Origin: Ricinus communis
Lineage: Eukaryota > Streptophyta > Magnoliopsida > Malpighiales > Euphorbiaceae
Direction: 5' to 3'
Assembly (NCBI RefSeq): GCF_019578655.1
Contig: NC_063258.1
Span: forward strand, 8,498,802-8,562,801
DNA length: 64,000 bases
The notes under the pieces are model-generated. The model saw nothing but the letters and a program-made list of their open reading frames with translations, made no database searches and was not told the DNA's origin. Positions 21,567 through 31,925 of the stretch are shown here, piece by piece. The position numbers were made by a program, and so were the translations under genes. Position 1 is the first letter of the stretch. Every line of letters starts with the position of its first letter.

Positions 21567-22339
21567 TTAGGACCTAAATCAGGTCCTAATTATCCTGTAT
21601 TATTTTTGGTATTCCTTTGTTATTTTTCTATCGTAAAACTTCAAGTTCTTCTTCAAAAACCCCAAATTCCTAAACCTAGCTGCCATTTTTGTCCACATTT
21701 CTCATTCAAAATTTTCACCGTTAAACTTGTAATTGTTGTTTCTTCTAGTTAAGCTTTGTTATTTTAATTTTCATTTAGTTGATAAAAATAGAGCCAAAAA
21801 GAAAAGATGAAAAGCAAAAAAGAAAAGAAAAAAAGAGAAAAAAAAGAAAAAGAAAAAGAAAGAAAAGAAAAGAGGAAAAAAAAGGAAGGCTCAGACCAAC
21901 AAGCGAAAAAAATTGCAATTCTATTACTCTCAATCAATTATGTGTTTTAGTGCACTATTTAAGAAAATTGAGTTGTTTTAGTAGTTCTTTTATTTCTATC
22001 ATACTTTGTCACCCTTACACTGAATTTAATACCCTCTTACCTTCAACCCTTTTCTTTGGAATAAAAACCCTTTCTTGAAAATGCGCCGCTTAAGTTTTTG
22101 AAGGATTGTATGTGATTTGTGTCAATTGAGATCGAACAAGGCTATTTTGATTAAGAAACACTTAGTTCTTACAAGAACTATAGAAAAACATTAGAGTGGT
22201 AAAATGTAAGAGTGTGTGAACTTAAAAGAGTGTAAAAGCCAAATTGTTTGAAAACACGAGAGCCTAACCTTCTTGAGTGCAAACACGTAAGGAAGAGTGT
22301 GACGAACAAAAAAAATCTTTTTTTTTGTAGATTTATATA
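21567..22339 (+). other. 5' leader of element I with polypurine tract
   Basis: Non-coding leader between the primer site and gag. 21793-21890 is almost pure A/G over about 100 bases, which explains the lysine-arginine-rich open frame 21779-22078 as a composition artefact. Minus-strand equivalents lie in the leaders of D (34615-34670) and H (30490-30540). Near the gag ATG it has CACGTAAGGAAGAG and a T-tract ending GTAG, a weaker version of the intron-like element in D and H. Confidence 0.6.
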
Positions 22340-23395
22340 ATGTCTCAAAGTAAAGATATAGGAATCGCGGAGGAGGAGTTGAAGGATGTGGACCTTAAGC
22401 TATACATGAAGACTATACAAGGGATCTTAGAACAACTCAATCTAAGGTTTGAGAGCATGGACGAGATGTTGGAGAGAAGTGGAAGAATGGAAGGCCGAGG
22501 TTTACACATGACATGGACCATGAAACATATGATGATAATAATTTTAAAGAAGTGGAACATGGTTCTAATGCAAACTGGGGTAGATTCAACAATGATGATA
22601 GAGGTGCAAGAAGGATAGATGGAAATTTGGGAAATATCAAGATGAAAATCCCGACCTTCTAAGGAAAGTAAGATCCCGAAGCTTACTATGAGTGGGAGAA
22701 GAAGGTAGAGCATGTGTTTGATTGCTACAAATACTCAAAAGACAAAAAATTAAAACTTATTGTTATTGAATTCACTGATTATGGTATTATTTGGTAAGAT
22801 CAACTTGTGATGAGGAGGATGAGGAATCAAGAGTGACCTATCTAAAGTTGGGAAAAGATGAAGGCTGTCATGAGGAAGCATTTTATTCCTCAACACTATC
22901 ATAGAGAATTGTATAACAGATTACAAAGTCTAGTGCAAGAATCTAAAAGTGTTGAAGAGTATTACAAGGAGATGAAAGTTGCAAAGATTCGGGCTAATGT
23001 AGAAGAAGATCGCGAAGCAGCAATGGAAAGGTTCTTGCATGGATTGAACCGAGATATAACTAATATGGTTGAGCTTCAACATTGTATGGAGATGCAAGAT
23101 ATGTTGAATATAGCCATGAATATTGAGAGGCAAGTAAAGAGCGAAAGAGTTAAGCCCAATTCGGCCTCAGCTTCCTCATGGAAATCGAATTGGAAGAAGG
23201 ATGATAAGGCAGTTCTAAGCCTAAATTTGACTCTTTCAAGGTCCAAAACATGGAGGGCAACAACAAACTCCAATGTAAACCCACTCCTCATGCATCCAAA
23301 TCTAGAGATATTAAATGCTTTAGGTGTTGGGAATGAGCCACATAGCTTCTCAATGTCTAAACAAAAGAGCCATGATCATAAAGGATGATGGTGAA
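22340..23395 (+). pseudogene. gag of element I (CRM-like gypsy)
   Basis: Starts at ATG 22340 (MSQSKDIGIAEEELKDVDLK) in the position expected after the leader. A frameshift near 22480 displaces the linker. The capsid core continues with stops as EAYYEWEKKVEHVFDCYKYS, and 22858-23388 is open for HYHRELYNRLQSLVQESKSV, NVEEDREAAMERFLHGLNRD and IERQVKSERV. The zinc knuckle (CFRC...HIASQC, 23310-23352) is split by a frameshift, so its second half falls in the frame of 23324-23704. The gene layout is gag then protease in the same direction, normal for gypsy. Not functional. Confidence 0.85.
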
Positions 23396-23880
23396 AAAGA
23401 AGAAGAGATGATGCCTCTAGAGGATGATATTAATCAAGAGTATGCCAAACATGGTGATATGTTAGTGGCAAGGCGAGCATTGAGTTTGCAAGCAAAGGAG
23501 GAAGAGGTACAAAGAGACAATATTTTCCAAACTAGATGTCGAGTTAATGATAAGGTATGTAGTATAGCTAGTACTGAACTTATGGAAAAATTATGTTTAG
23601 TTACTCCTAAACATCTTAGGCCATATAAGCTTGACTGGCTGAATGATTGTGGGGAAATTAGAGTTGCTAAGCAAGTACTAGTATCTTTTTCTATTGGTAG
23701 ATAGAAGAATGAAGTGATGTGCGATGTGGTGCCTACGCAAGCTGTACATATTCTTTTAGGCCGCCCATGGTAGTTTGATAGAAAAGTTATTCATGATGGA
23801 TTTACTAATAAGTATTCTTTTGTAATGAATGACAAATCTATTACACTTGTTCCTTTGACACACAAAGAGGTGTATGAAGA
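23396..23880 (+). pseudogene. Protease of element I, active site deleted
   Basis: The frame 23324-23704 runs from the acidic gag tail (GEKEEEMMPLEDDINQEYAK, GDMLVARRALSL) into protease. Where element C has VIVDSGSCTNV, this copy reads KVCSIASTELMEKLC: about ten codons including the catalytic D-S/T-G are gone. RPYKLDWLNDCGEIRVAKQV and, after a stop, VHILLGRP and FVMNDKSITLVPL follow. Certainly inactive. Confidence 0.8.
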
Positions 23881-24177
23881 CCAAATGCACATGAAATAGG
23901 AGAGAAATACAAAATACATGAGTGACGGTGTGCAAGAATAGAAAGAAAATGAGAGCATGAGTGCATAAAAAGAAAAAAAATAAAAAGAGTATGCACATGA
24001 GAGAAAAAGAAAAAGATGAGGGGGTGAAAAGTGAGAAAAAGAAGAGAAAAAAGAGCTTTTAGGCAAGAGAGAGTGAGGTGAAAAGAGCCTTCTTGGCTAA
24101 TCGGCACATGTTTGTACTTATGTATAAAGAGGCCTACTTTAATGCTAACGAGCTTAACTCTTCTTTGCCTAGTGCAA
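23881..24177 (+). pseudogene. Purine-rich protease-RT linker of element I
   Basis: An A/G-rich, lysine/glutamate-coding stretch (23890-24080) followed by LANRHMFVLMYKEAYFNANE, the same linker order as at 49380-49621 (element J) and 17750-17990 (element C). Minus-strand open frames here are phenylalanine/serine-rich shadows. Confidence 0.6.
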
Positions 24178-24430
24178 ATGAAATAAAAGTTGATGAAGAA
24201 AAGATAAAGGCCATTAAAGAATGGCCAAAACCTACTTGTGTTAGGGATGTGAGGAGTTTCCATGGCTTAGCTACTTTTATAGGTTTGTGAAGGATTTTAG
24301 TAGCTTAGCCGCGCCTTTAACTAAAGTTGTGAAGAAAAGTGTACGCTTTAAGTGGGGTGAAAAACAAGATAAGGCCTTAAATTTGCTTTAAAAAAAACTT
24401 ATTTCAGCGCTTATACTTGTTTTACCTAAC
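24178..24430 (+). pseudogene. Reverse transcriptase remnant, element I (catalytic part deleted)
   Basis: The linker NELNSSLPSAN joins directly to EIKVDEEKIKAIKEWPKPTC, which in element J lies after the catalytic YFDDILVYS box. Fingers and palm, several hundred base pairs, are therefore missing through an internal deletion at about 24177. RSFHGLA and KDFSSLAAPLTKVVKKSVRF-type thumb/connection sequence follows with frameshifts. Element I could not have encoded RT after this loss. Confidence 0.8.
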
Positions 24431-24909
24431 TTTGCTAAAACTTTTGAGGTTGAGTGTGATTCTTCAAGTATTGGCATTGGAGCTATGTTGATGCAAGAAG
24501 GATGCGCAATTGCTTACTTTAGCGAAAAGTCGAATGGGCCAGACTTGAATTATCCAACATATGACAAAGAGATGTATGCATTAGTTTATGCACTTGAGAC
24601 ATGCAACATTACCTTTGGAATAAAGAGTTTGTGATCTATACCGATCATGAATCCTTAAAGCATTTGAAGGGACAAAACAAGTTGAATAGGCGAGATGCTA
24701 AATGGAGCGAATTCATTGAGTCCTTTTCTTATGTTATCAAGTATAAGCAAGGTAAAGATAATGTTATAGTAGATGCATTATCTCGGAGCTATGCTCTTCT
24801 TTCCATTTTAGATCCAAAATTATTAAGACTTGAGCATATTAAGGAATTCTATGTGAAGGATTCTGATTTTTGCAATGTGTTTAGTACTTGTAAGAAAGTT
24901 GTCTTTTGA
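24431..24909 (+). pseudogene. RNase H of element I
   Basis: [19 protein letters not shown] and [20 protein letters not shown] (24450-24600) shift into the frame 24601-24909: [20 protein letters not shown], then [20 protein letters not shown]. The TDHES acidic motif and the DALSR box are intact. One frameshift lies at about 24598. Confidence 0.82.
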
Positions 24910-25990
24910 AAGTTCTACAAGCATGATGGATACTTATTTAAGGAAAAATGCTTATGTGTGCCTATGTGTTCTCTATGTGAATTGCTTGTGAGGGAAGCTC
25001 TTGGGGGCGGGTTAATGGGGTATCTTGTATTGCCAAGACTTTGGATGTGTTGCATGAACATTTCTTTTGGCCTAATAAGAAGCGTGATGTTGTGCGAATA
25101 TGTGATAATTGTATTCCTTGCAAACAGGCAAATCCAAGCTTAAACCTCATTGGTTGTATACACCATTACCTATTCCTAGTACACCTTAGATAGATATTTC
25201 CATGGACTTTGTGCTTGATTTACCTAGGTCTAGGAGTGGAAAAGATTCAATATATGTGGTTGTTGATAGGTTTTCTAAGATGGCTCACTTTCTTCCATAT
25301 TATAAAACCAATGATGCATCACACATAGTTGATTTGTTTTTCAAGGAGATTGTGCATTTACATAGCATGCCTTGCACCATTGTGAGTGATAGAGATGCTA
25401 AGTTCTCGAGTTACTTTTGAAAGACATTATGGTGCAAGTTAGGTACTAAGCTATTATTTTCTACTACCCGTCATCCACAAACTAATGGTCAAACAGAAAT
25501 GGTTAATAGGACTTTATATAGTCTCTTGCATTCTATCATTAAGAAGAACTTGAAAACTTGGGAAGAATGTTGACCGCATGTTGAATTTGCTTATAGTAGG
25601 AGTGTGCATTCTACTACTAAATATTCACCTTTTGATTTTATTGGTTTCAATCCTTCAGCTCCATTAGATTTATCTCATTTGCCCATGCATGAGCGTATTA
25701 ATTTAGATGGTGCAAAGAAGAGCGAATATGTGAAGCAATTGCATGATAAGGTGCTATTAGACATTGAGAAGAGGATGGAGCAATATGTTACTCAGGCTAA
25801 CAAAGGGCGAAAGAAAGTGATTTTTGAGCCTAGAGATTAGGTTTTGGTACATATGCGAAAAGAATGGTTTCCAGCTCAAAGGCGTCCTAGACTACTCCCA
25901 AGGGGACATGGTCCTTCTCAAGTTGTTGAAAGAATCAATGAAAATGCTTATAAACTTGATTTACCTAGTTTTGTAATGTTAGTGCTACTA
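24910..25990 (+). pseudogene. Integrase of element I
   Basis: The zinc-finger area (CLCVPMCSLCELLVREALGG and the C-x2-C pair CDNCIPCKQ in another frame) lies at 24940-25140. The core lies at 25202-25420 ([28 protein letters not shown]), and after a stop the Glu region [15 protein letters not shown] near 25470. The C-terminal block QLHDKVLLDIEKRMEQYVTQ and NENAYKLDLP follow to 25970. All three catalytic acidic positions can be seen, but in frames broken by at least two stops. The IN C-terminus leads into the LTR through the polypurine tract. Confidence 0.8.
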
Positions 25991-26049
25991 TCAATGTTGT
26001 TGATTTAACTATCTTTGATGTAGGTTTTGATTTGGGGACACTTCCTTTG

Positions 26050-26063
26050 AAAGAGAGGGGGAA
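26050..26063 (+). other. Polypurine tract of element I
   Basis: AAAGAGAGGGGGAA directly before TGATGCAACC of the 3' LTR at 26064. Element J has the same tract on the minus strand at 46753-46768. Confidence 0.85.
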
Positions 26064-26964
26064 TGATGCAACCCTAAATCCTAAAGAGCCAAGTGGCCAA
26101 CTAAAAGTCAAGGAGATTAAGTTCCAAGCCCAGGTGATCCATTATTCATCAAGGGAGGCCCAATTATAAGAGCTAGAGCCAAGAGAATGAAAGAGGCCTT
26201 AAATGGTCTTATTCAAGATATTTGGGCCAAGCCTTTTATGCCACATGAAGAGTTAGAGTTAATCAAGCCTAATCTTGTTATTAACCTAATTCAACATGTT
26301 AAGCTATGAATCCTTAAGTTTTGGATGAAATTTTACCCAAGGGAACAAGGGAAGGCTAGATTCTTAAAGAGTAAGCAAGGAAATAAGCTTAAAGAGGAAA
26401 CAAGGAAGCGCATGCTTGTGAGCTTGACCTAGATGCGTAATTTTGTTTAGGAAACAAGGGTAGCCACCCCTTGTAGTTATTTATGAATCTTAGATGTTGA
26501 TTTAGTCCATTCTTCCTATATCAAAGATTGTCTAAATCACTCTAGTTACTTATTTTATTATTTGGGAAACTTTTAATTTAGCCTTTGATTTTTCTTTTTC
26601 TATTCTGGTTTCTGCCTAAACGTGTAAAAGATGCTAAGGTTGTATCTTTGGCTATTTAAACACACTGTAGCCAAATGGTTCAAGGCTAATGAAGATTCTT
26701 ATTATTGATTCCATTGAGAGAATTCAATTCTTGGTTCTTCTAAAACTTGTGAACTTATCAAGACTTGTTCTTGTGGCCTTCCTTGAGACTTATTACTCAC
26801 CTTCTTTGTAATCTTGAGTGCGGCATCCAAAATCTTTTCTATACCAAGGTTCATACTTCTAGTAAAGTGTCGGGTCGAATCCTTTGTTTGTGAATTTGAC
26901 TTTAGGTGTTATTGGCAAGAATTCCACAACATATCTCTTGAAAATCCTTACAAGAATCACATCA
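26064..26964 (+). repeat. 3' LTR of element I (family L2, 901 bp)
   Basis: TGATGCAACC...AATCACATCA, with TGATG/CATCA as inverted termini. It contains the tail frame GGPIIRARAKRMKEALNGLI (about 26143-26205), a TATTTAAACACACTG promoter-like stretch near 26650, and the region shared with the 5' LTR (26590-26964). X resumes at CCTATGTTCTTAT right after it. Confidence 0.88.
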
Positions 26965-29306
26965 CCTATGTTCTTATATTATTAATTTCTTTTGTGCCTC
27001 TCTTTCTAATCTCTGTCTAATATGAAGGTGTGGTTTTATTTGGGGTGCATAAACACGACTGCTAGTTAAAGCAGGTGAAAGCACCAATCATAGGCACTGA
27101 TCAATGCTTGAACAAATGCGAGGGAAGAAAATTAGTTTATTGAGTATTGCTATCATTTTTCAAATGATCGCGGACAAATCTTCTAGAGGAAAGAGGGAAC
27201 AATGAGAATCGAGGCATGCCCAAATATTTTGATTCAAGATTTGCACCATTAGGATCTCCATCATTTCTTCATCCTCTATGGACGAGGACTCCTGATGACA
27301 TTAAGGGTTGGCATAAGGAATCATGGGAACGTAATTGATAAGCTTAACCGGTGGCATTAGAGCCTAGCTGGAGGAGTCGTAAATCCATGCACGTAAGGGA
27401 GAAATCATGTTGTTTTCAATTAATCCAAGTATAGGTAGGCCTATACGAATATTCTCTTATTTTCGTTAAGCTAGCTCATGAAATTTGGGGTTATAAGAGT
27501 TGTTGACCAGTCAACTACCCTCTAGTTCTTGATTTGACTTTAGTTTATTTATTTTTCTTTATTCATTTATTCAATTTAACTTGTAGTTTCTTTTTCTTAT
27601 GAAATGAGGGCTTCAAACTATAAAAACCGCATGCAATTGAATACTTTAGGCAAGTTAGCATATTATTTCAGTGTTCTACCTTGCGAGAAATCAAGTTTTG
27701 GGTTCTTTCAAGAACTTTGGGAACTTATCAATACTTGTGCTAGTGAACATAGACTTATCGCTCATGTCCTTTCATTCTTTTGTGTTCTTTATCTGCCCTT
27801 ATGTTTAAATGAATTTGATTTGATCTTTACACTTAGCTATATAGAAGAGAATAAAGAACTTGTGATTTCTTTCCTTATCGGATCCAAAATCTTATTTTTG
27901 TTAAGCTGGCTCATAAGATTTTGAACTACAAGAGTTATTGACCAGTCAACTACTCTCCTGTACTATAAAAATCGAATGCAACTGAATACTTAAGGGTAGT
28001 GAGCATATCATTTGAGTTTTCTATCTTGCAGAAAATTAGGATATGGGTTCTTTTAAGAACTTTGTGGACTTACCAAGACTTGCTCTAGCGAAGATAGACT
28101 TATCAATTATGTCCTTTATTTCTTTTGTGTTCTTCGTCAACCCTTGTGTTTAAGTAAATTTGATTTGATCTTTCGCTTAGCCATATGGAAGAGAATAACG
28201 AACTTATGATTTCTTTCCTTATCAAATCTGAAATCCCACCTAAGTTTTCATTTTGTTTGTTTCTCTTGTTCCACTCTATCTAATCTCTATCTAGTTTGGT
28301 GGTTTGCTTTTATTTGGTGAGCATAAATATGAGTGTTGATTGAAAGCACATGGAAGTGGCAATCATAGGCACCGATAAAATGCTTCGACAAATGTGAATA
28401 AAGAAAATTGACTGATCGAGTATTGACATCATTCTTAGAATGAGCGCAAATGAATCTTTTAGACGAAAGAAGGATCTCCATCATTCCATGTTCCTCTAGG
28501 CATAAGGACTCCTAATTAGACAAGATTTGGGAATCATGGGAATGAAATTGATAAGCTTGACTGGTGGCTTGGGGCGTGACTTAATGATCTAGCAGGACGA
28601 GACACAAATTCACTCTCGTAAGGGAGAAATCATGCTGCTTTCGATTAATCCAAGCGGGAATGTGTGTGTTTTGATGTCTGGGACGTATATAATTATGTAA
28701 ATTGGCTTAGGTCTTACTAAGTATGCCCATATGCGAATTTTCACTTATTTTTGTTATTCTGGCTCAAAAAATTTAGGACTGCAAGAGTTAGTCAACTACT
28801 CTTTATCTAGTATGATGGTTTGGTTTTATTTGGAAAGCATAGACACCAATATTGAGAGAAAGCACATGGAAGTGGCAATTATAGGCACCAATCCAATGCT
28901 TGGACGAATGTGAAGAAAGAAAATTAGTTGATCGAGTATTGATTTCATTCTCCAAATTATCACAAATGAATCTTCTAGAGGAAAGAGGGAACGATGAGAA
29001 TCTAGGCATGCTATAATATTCCGATTCATAATTTGCACCATTGGGATCTCCATCATTCCATGTTTTTCTAGGCACGAGGACTTGTGATGACATAAGGATT
29101 GCCATTAGGAATCATGGGAATGTAATTGACAAGCTGGACTAGTAGCATTAGGGTGTGACTTGATTATCTAGCAAGACGAGACGTAAATCCACATGCGTAA
29201 GAGAGAAATCATGTTGCTTTCAATTAATCCAAGCAGGAATGTGCGTGTTTTGATTTTCGGACGCATATAATTATGTAATTTGGGCTGGAGTATTGTTAGG
29301 TATGCC
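26965..29306 (+). repeat. Repeat X, about 2.5 plus-oriented units in tandem
   Basis: Unit landmarks recur: TGGTTTTATTTGGGGTGCAT (27030), TGGTGGTTTGCTTTTATTTG (28300), ATGATGGTTTGGTTTTATTT (28811), and TAAGGGAGAAATCATG at 27395, 28620 and (TAAGAGAGAAATCATG) 29196. The spacing is uneven because of internal deletions and one partial duplication (27604-27960). It ends GGTATGCCCATG at 29306 against gag of element H. Confidence 0.85.
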
Positions 29307-29505
29307 CATGAGCATTAGAATTGATTTGCTCTAATATGGCTCTTTGGTTGGCTACCTTGTCTAACCGCATCCTCTCTACAGCCTCATTGATGTTCATTAT
29401 CCTCCATTGCACTCTTTCACTTTCATGCATTTGTGTTGCGGATATGGCATGATTAAGTTGAGGCACATTCTCCTCTCTCCCACCTTCATTAGAGGTATTT
29501 GACAT
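29307..29505 (-). pseudogene. gag N-terminus of element H
   Basis: ATG at 29505 opens MSNTSNEGGREENVPQLNHA, then VQWRIMNINEAVERM and ANQRAILEQINSNAHG before X interrupts at 29307. It is homologous to the start of gag F (VQWSIMNINEAMEKM), and supplies the N-terminus that F lacks. The ATG follows a splice-acceptor-like TTTTTCTTACAG by two bases (CC). Only about 66 codons survive, undamaged but truncated. Confidence 0.8.
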
Positions 29506-30552
29506 GGCTGTAAGAAAAAGTTAGTATGCCAAAACAAGAATTAAAAACATTAGGAGCTCACCAATTGCACCCTTATGTGTTTACTTTCCAAAAATGGGGG
29601 TTTGCTCTCATGTTTGTACATAATAATGTTAACACTCAAAGCTGAAACCCACACCACGCGACTTGGTCTCAAGTGTTCTTATGTGAATCAAGAACTCACA
29701 CACAAGTTTCAAACTATACAAGTAACACACAAAGAATCAAGCTTTAAAAGACTAGTTGAGTAAGTTGGTAAACTCAAGAATTTAAGTAAAATAATAATAA
29801 AATCAAGAAAAGTAGCAGTCAAGAATAAAATACAAGTCAAAAAGATTGAAAAGACATGTGAAAGAATGAAGCTAAGATGCAAAGATTTGAGGAAATCGTC
29901 AAGAATCAAGAAAGTATTTCTGGCCAAGAATCTTGAATTCTAAACCAAACAATAATAAGAATAAGAGTTTAGTGTTGAAGAATGTTAGAAAACTTTAAAA
30001 ATATTCAAAGAACATGAAAAAGGAACAATCTAAGATGTAAAAATTCAAGAAAATTCGTTCAAGATTGGAAGTTACCTCTATGATCACCAAGAATGCCAAA
30101 TTTGCCCAATCTTGAAGAGAAAACAAAAACAAGAATTTGCAAAGAAAAAGAATGAAAAGAATGAAGGCAGATCACCCTAAAAACTTGTGTATAAGTATCA
30201 AAACAACAGGAAAGAGTATTACATAGTTCTCTATAAGTCAGCCACCTAATCCCTTGTAAATAGAGATTTCTTTCAAGATATAGTGTATCAAGCTTAAGAA
30301 TCCTTTAAGGATTAGGAAATATATAAATTCCAGCAATATTATGACTCATAACAATCCTAATATCATCATGAAACACAAAATTAGCATTAGGGTTTCATTA
30401 AAACACCAACTATATTCAAGACAAAGTCAATAACCTTATCAAAATCAAGATTCTTTAAGAATCATAAGTAGAGATCGAAATTTTTCAAGATTTGTTTTTT
30501 CTTTTTGTCTTTTTTTTCTTTTCTTTTTTTTATCCGAATCTCATAACAAGCT
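29506..30552 (-). other. 5' leader of element H
   Basis: Non-coding, homologous in layout to the leaders of C and D. 29508-29561 looks like a 54-nt intron on the minus strand (donor GTGAGCTCC, branch TACTAAC, acceptor TTTTTCTTACAG). 30490-30540 is a pyrimidine run (polypurine on the minus strand). The primer site and LTR are missing; X begins at about 30553. Confidence 0.6.
29508..29561 (-). other. Candidate leader intron, element H
   Basis: On the minus strand: donor G/GTGAGCTCC, AT-rich body, TACTAAC branch-like site, pyrimidine tract, acceptor TTACAG, then CC and the gag ATG. 54 nt is short even for plants. The matching segment in element D is 33346-33404. Splicing is an inference only. 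Confidence 0.4.
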
Positions 30553-30902
30553 AAATAAGAATAGTCCGAAGAAACTAGATGCTAAATAGGAATAAATAAA
30601 TACATAAAGATAGATAAACTAAAGTCAAATCAAGAACAAGAGAGGAGTTGACCAGGCAACAACTCTCGTAGTCCTAAATTTTATGAGCCAGCTTAATAAA
30701 AATAAGGGTAAATTCACATGGGCCTACTTAAAACACTCCGACCCAAATTATTTTGGTATATGCATTTCAAGCATCAGAGCGCTCGAATTTCGGCTAGTAT
30801 TATGCTTGGATTAATTAAAAACAACATGAGTTATGCCTCATCCTTAAAGGAGCAAGGAATGATGAAGATCCCAATGGTGCAAATCATGAATAAGAATATC
30901 TG
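30553..30902 (-). repeat. Repeat X, minus orientation
   Basis: GAAACTAGATGCTAAATAGG, ATTTTATGAGCCAGCTTAAT, CTCGAATTTCGGCTAGTATT and GGAATGATGAAGATCCCAAT follow minus-oriented X. The end joins an LTR at 30903. Confidence 0.8.
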
Positions 30903-31331
30903 TGATGAGAACCCATGTAGCATAAGAAATTCTACTCCAACAAGAAAACCTAATGATGCAAATCCTACTTGCTAAAGGAATCCTACTTTAACAAGGACTC
31001 CCAATTCCACTAGGAACCCTAATCCGGCAAGGAGTTCTGATGATATTAGGAGTTCAGGTGACGAAAGGAGTCTTATTTCCACTAGAAATCCTAGTCCGAT
31101 TCAAACTCCAAGTGAGATTAGGCTTAATCAAGATAACGGGCCTCAAGACACTCTTATCAACTCAGTCCAACATATGGAGGCATGATCAAGACAAGATAAT
31201 CCTAAGATAATCAAATCAAGCTATTTGGAGTCTAGTACTCAAGAATGGGCCGCATATCACATGTTACTTAAGCCTAATTGTAATGTTTATTATATGGACT
31301 AGGGTTGGACGAATTTTAGAAGTATTTGTTC
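30903..31331 (+). repeat. LTR fragment (L1-like 5' end, E-type body)
   Basis: Begins TGATGAGAACCC with the L1-type coding repeats (CTACTCCAACAAGAAAACC, AAGGAGTTCTGATGATATTA). It then enters a body (GGAGGCATGATCAAGACAAG, GGGCCGCATATCACATGTTA) shared with 36418-36600. It is cut at 31331 by X. Confidence 0.65.
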
Positions 31332-31525
31332 AAAGAAAGGCTGGACATGAAGATAAGTCTATGCTCGCTAGCGTGAGTGTTCATTAAGTCTAAGAAGTTC
31401 TTCAAAGAACCCAGAACTTGATTTCTTGCAAGGTAGAAAACTCAAATAATATGCGCATTAGCCTCAAGTAGTTAGTTGCATGTGCTTTTTATAGTGCAAA
31501 AGCCCTCATTCATTTGGACCTAAAC
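31332..31525 (-). repeat. Repeat X, minus orientation
   Basis: GGACATGAAGATAAGTCTAT, ACCCAGAACTTGATTTCTTG and TTAGTTGCATGTGCTTTTTA are minus-oriented X. 31526-31635 beyond it is short unassigned sequence. Confidence 0.75.
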
Positions 31526-31635
31526 ATAGGAGGGAAAGAGTAATTAACCATTTAATAATAGAAAGAGTTGCCTATATACGTAATACACAAGACCTAACCA
31601 TGTACACCGAAAAGGAAAGAGAAAAGACATAATAA

Positions 31636-31925
31636 GCTTTTCTATCAAATTGTTCTTGGTCTACTTAACAAGATATGGCCTGCATGTATTGGCACTATAT
31701 CACACAGCACCTCATTTGTGTATCTACCTATTATGAAGGGTACAATAAACTGCTTATTCACCTTAATTTCACCATAATTGTTAAGCCATAGCAATCTATA
31801 TGGTATAGAATGAGGTATCAAGTTCAATCCTAGTTAGCAACATTAGTACAATTTCCACTAACAATGATAAGGATACAAGTCTTATCTTGTACATGGCACA
31901 TGGTATTGAAAATATTGTCTCTTTA
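31636..31925 (-). pseudogene. Protease remnant of element D
   Basis: 31645-31827 encodes IPYRLLWLNNYGEIKVNKQF, then DEVLCDIVPIHAGHILLSRP. Upstream (31830-31925), the active-site region is rearranged: N-terminal codons near TNVAN survive, but the D-S-G triplet is not readable. Element D stops here at 31636; pol beyond protease is absent. Confidence 0.7.

Noticed and set aside
21779..22078. Lysine/arginine-rich open frame
   Set aside because: It simply translates the A/G run in the leader of element I; no other protein character.
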